Part shown: positions 6,449 to 8,172 of the stretch, in pieces
Layout: every line of letters begins with the position of its first letter
How positions within the stretch are numbered: the first letter of the stretch is position 1
Source: Acetobacteraceae bacterium
GTDB lineage: Bacteria; Pseudomonadota; Alphaproteobacteria; Acetobacterales; Acetobacteraceae
DNA length: 8,172 nt
Direction: 5' to 3'
Assembly (NCBI GenBank): GCA_020853405.1
Contig: JADYYZ010000493.1
Span: forward strand, 1 to 8,172
Made by a program: the position numbers and the translations under genes
Notes under the pieces: generated by a model
Seen by the model: the letters and a program-made list of their open reading frames with translations, nothing else
Database searches by the model: none
Told to the model about the DNA's origin: nothing

Positions 6449-6613
6449 TTCCGGTCTCCTTGTCGTTCGGCCTCAGTCTGACAGTTCGAGCCAGGCGGCG
6501 CGCCCAGGGGTTCGTGTTCTGGTCTTCCCCGGCACCCGTCCCGACTTCGCTACTGTTCCAAACTTCAAACAGCCCTGCAATGATGCCGCCGTGCCCGGCC
6601 GCAGGAAATCAGC
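6449..6613. promoter_or_regulatory. Divergent control region between aapJ and the aminotransferase
   Basis: This 165-bp gap separates two divergent genes and should hold both promoters. Its most AT-rich patch is 6545-6585, where CAAAC repeats seven bases apart (6559-6563 and 6566-6570). For the plus strand, TTCCAA (6556-6561) and AATGAT (6579-6584) are spaced by 17 bases and could be a weak sigma-70 pair, giving a leader of about 20 nt. For the minus strand no pair stands out. CCTGC (6574-6578) can pair with GCAGG (6601-6605), which overlaps the aminotransferase ribosome-binding site, but the stem has only five base pairs. All of these are weak signals. Confidence 0.35.
6455..6461 (-). promoter_or_regulatory. 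Ribosome-binding site that sets the TTG start of aapJ
   Basis: On the minus strand this reads AAGGAGA, a strong Shine-Dalgarno. GGAG is seven bases from the TTG at 6448-6446 and 22 from the first in-frame ATG at 6433. That spacing favours the TTG as the start of the binding protein. Confidence 0.6.
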
Positions 6614-7972
6614 ATGCCAGATGATCTGACCGCCAACTACCGCAACGATACGCTGGTGCTTGGCATCAGCGACCTCGCCCGCCTGCGCCGCGAGCGGCCG
6701 CTGGTGCTGGCCAGGGGGCGGGGCGTGTTCGTGTTCGACGACCAGGGGCGCGACTACATCGAGGCGGTCAGCAGTTTCTACTGCGTCGGCCTCGGCTATT
6801 CCGACCCTGAACTGATCGAGGCGGCGATCAGCCAGCTGCGCAGACTGCCGATGTACCCCTCGGGCGCGCACCGCACCGTTCCGGTGGTGATGGAACTGGC
6901 CGAGAAACTGGCCGCCCTGGCGCCGTTCCCGGGCGCGCGCGTGACCTTCGCCACCACCGGGTCGGAAGCCAACGACCACGTGCTGAAGTTCCTGTGGTTC
7001 GCCAACGAAGCCGCCGGCGCGCCCGGGCGGCGCAGGATCATCACCCGCGCCGGCAGCTACCACGGCAGCACGGTGGCGACCACGGCGATGGGTGGCGGCG
7101 CCCGCCTGCGCCAGGTTTTCGGCATTCCCGCGGGCGACATGCTGCACGTCTCGCAGCCGGTGAAGCTGCCGGGCGAGTCGGATGCTGCCGCCACCGCGCG
7201 CCTCGCTGCCGAGTTCCAGCAGACCATCGAGGCCGCCGGGCCGGAGACGGTCGCCGCCTTCTTCGCCGAGCCGCTGTCGGTCTCGGCCGGCATGCGCCCG
7301 CCTCCCGAGGGCTATTTCGCCGCGATCGGCGCGATCTGTGCCCGGCACGGCATCCGCCTGGTCGCCGACGAGGTGGTGACCGGCTTCGGCCGGCTCGGCA
7401 CCTTCTGGGGCAGCGAGGCGGTGGGTGCCCGCCCTGCCCTGCTGACCGCGGCCAAGAACCTGTCATCGGCCTACCAGCCGATCAGCGCGATCGTGATGGG
7501 CGAGGACTTCGCCGATGCGCTGGAAGCGGCCAGCAACGCCGAAGGCTGGCTGCCGCACAACGGCACCTATCATGCCCACCCCGTGGCCGCGGCGGTGGCG
7601 CTGAAGGTGCTGGAGATTTTCGAGCGCCGCGACCTGGTGGGCTATGTGCGGCGGATCATGCCGTACTGGGCGCGGGCGGTTGCAGAACTCGATGCGCACC
7701 CGCTGGTGCGCGGCACCCGCACGCACGGGCTGCTGGCCGGCATCGACCTCGACGACCCCGCTGCCGGCGCGCCGGCGACCTCGCTGAAGGTCGAAGGGAT
7801 CGCCCAGCAGGTCTACGATGCCGCGCTCGATTGCGGCCTGATCGTGCGGCCCCTGGTCGGCTCGCTGGTGCTGTCGCCGCCGCTGGTGATCACCGAGGCC
7901 GAGATCGACGAGCTGATCATTCGCCTGACCCGCGCGCTGGACCTGGCCGTCGCCAGCCGGCGGGATGCCTGA
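6614..7972 (+). CDS. Class III PLP-dependent aminotransferase (omega-transaminase type)
   Basis: A 452-residue cytosolic fold-type I enzyme that moves an amino group from an amine or amino acid to a keto acid, usually pyruvate. PLP-site residues are in place: TGSEAND (115-121) for phosphate contact, SYHGSTV (148-154) with the ring-stacking aromatic, E219 in FFAEPLSVSAG, D252 in the DEVVTGFGR motif (252-260), and the Schiff-base lysine K281 in TAAKNLSSAYQPISA. The substrate-side motif RRLPMYPSGAHRTVP (76-90) differs from the FYHSF-like pattern of many omega-transaminases that I recall. Length and frame are normal. AGGAAA at 6602-6607 serves as ribosome-binding site. The gene is divergent from the aapJQM operon, so its substrate may be what that transporter imports, and a secreted-protein gene follows after 23 bp. 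Taurine-, beta-alanine- or putrescine-pyruvate activity, or an amino-sugar or 2,4-diaminobutyrate activity, cannot be told apart from the sequence. Confidence 0.92.
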   Translation: MPDDLTANYRNDTLVLGISDLARLRRERPLVLARGRGVFVFDDQGRDYIEAVSSFYCVGLGYSDPELIEAAISQLRRLPMYPSGAHRTVPVVMELAEKLAALAPFPGARVTFATTGSEANDHVLKFLWFANEAAGAPGRRRIITRAGSYHGSTVATTAMGGGARLRQVFGIPAGDMLHVSQPVKLPGESDAAATARLAAEFQQTIEAAGPETVAAFFAEPLSVSAGMRPPPEGYFAAIGAICARHGIRLVADEVVTGFGRLGTFWGSEAVGARPALLTAAKNLSSAYQPISAIVMGEDFADALEAASNAEGWLPHNGTYHAHPVAAAVALKVLEIFERRDLVGYVRRIMPYWARAVAELDAHPLVRGTRTHGLLAGIDLDDPAAGAPATSLKVEGIAQQVYDAALDCGLIVRPLVGSLVLSPPLVITEAEIDELIIRLTRALDLAVASRRDA

Positions 7973-7995
7973 GCCGCCCCGGAACGAGGAACCCC

Positions 7996-8172
7996 ATGCC
8001 GAACAAACTCCTGCCGCCCATGCTTCCCGCCCTGCTCCTGGCGGCGCTGCTTGCCGCCCCGGCCGGCACGCTCGCGCAGGGCAGCGCGCCCGGCCAGCCG
8101 GCTGCCCCCGCCGCACCGATCGCCGCGGCGCGCGGGATGGAAACCGTGGCGGTCGTCGAGAGCATCGACCAG
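7996..8172 (+). CDS. Secreted hypothetical protein (N-terminal part; continues past window)
   Basis: Only the first 59 residues are visible and I do not recognise the protein. A lysine at position 4 and a hydrophobic run (LPALLLAALLAAPAGTLA) make a clear Sec signal peptide, with likely cleavage after A27 before QGSAPG. A proline- and alanine-rich linker follows (QPAAPAAPIAAARG), then METVAVVESIDQ, which looks like the first beta strand of a small periplasmic domain. GAGGA at 7986-7990 is five bases from the ATG. The gene starts 23 bp after the aminotransferase stop on the same strand, so the two may share a transcript. The function cannot be inferred from what is present. Confidence 0.75.
   Translation, partial: MPNKLLPPMLPALLLAALLAAPAGTLAQGSAPGQPAAPAAPIAAARGMETVAVVESIDQ

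Noticed and set aside
3327..6481. Long plus-strand open frames (3327-4265, 4081-5508, 5141-6481) across the aap operon
   Set aside because: They are antisense to three well-supported transporter genes and encode Q/R/H-rich low-complexity sequence without recognisable motifs.
7973..7995. Terminator between the aminotransferase and the last gene
   Set aside because: The 23-bp gap has no inverted repeat with a T-run and is largely taken up by the next gene's ribosome-binding site, so read-through is more likely.

Overview
The window is very GC-rich (about two thirds G+C by eye), densely coded and has short intergenic gaps. The gene content (an Aap-type amino-acid ABC operon, an oligopeptide-type solute-binding protein, a small class I cytochrome c, a class III aminotransferase) fits an alphaproteobacterium. 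Acetobacteraceae is my best guess, but that is inference from style and gene types, not a search. I see no mobile element, CRISPR array, rRNA or tRNA.

Layout from left to right: (1) the 5' part of a polytopic membrane protein of unknown function on the minus strand, running off the left edge; (2) a 138-bp divergent gap with small inverted repeats; (3) a secreted SBP_bac_5-type solute-binding protein on the plus strand, with no permease or ATPase beside it; (4) an 84-bp gap holding an FNR/FixK-like palindrome; (5) a small periplasmic cytochrome c on the plus strand; (6) a 31-bp convergent junction; (7) a minus-strand operon aapJ-aapQ-aapM, transcribed right to left, encoding a polar amino-acid binding protein and two permeases but no aapP ATPase; (8) a 165-bp divergent gap; (9) a plus-strand class III PLP aminotransferase; (10) 23 bp later, the start of a secreted protein cut by the right edge.

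How the parts may work together: the Aap-like proteins would bind an amino acid or similar amine in the periplasm and pass it through an AapQ/AapM heterodimer. The ATPase must come from elsewhere in the genome. The aminotransferase is divergent from aapJ across a shared gap, so it may act on the imported substrate. The cytochrome c and the orphan binding protein are not obviously tied to this. The FNR-like box suggests the cytochrome responds to oxygen. I found no clear previously undescribed system; the best leads are the FNR-like box, the ATPase-less aap operon, and the transporter/aminotransferase pairing.
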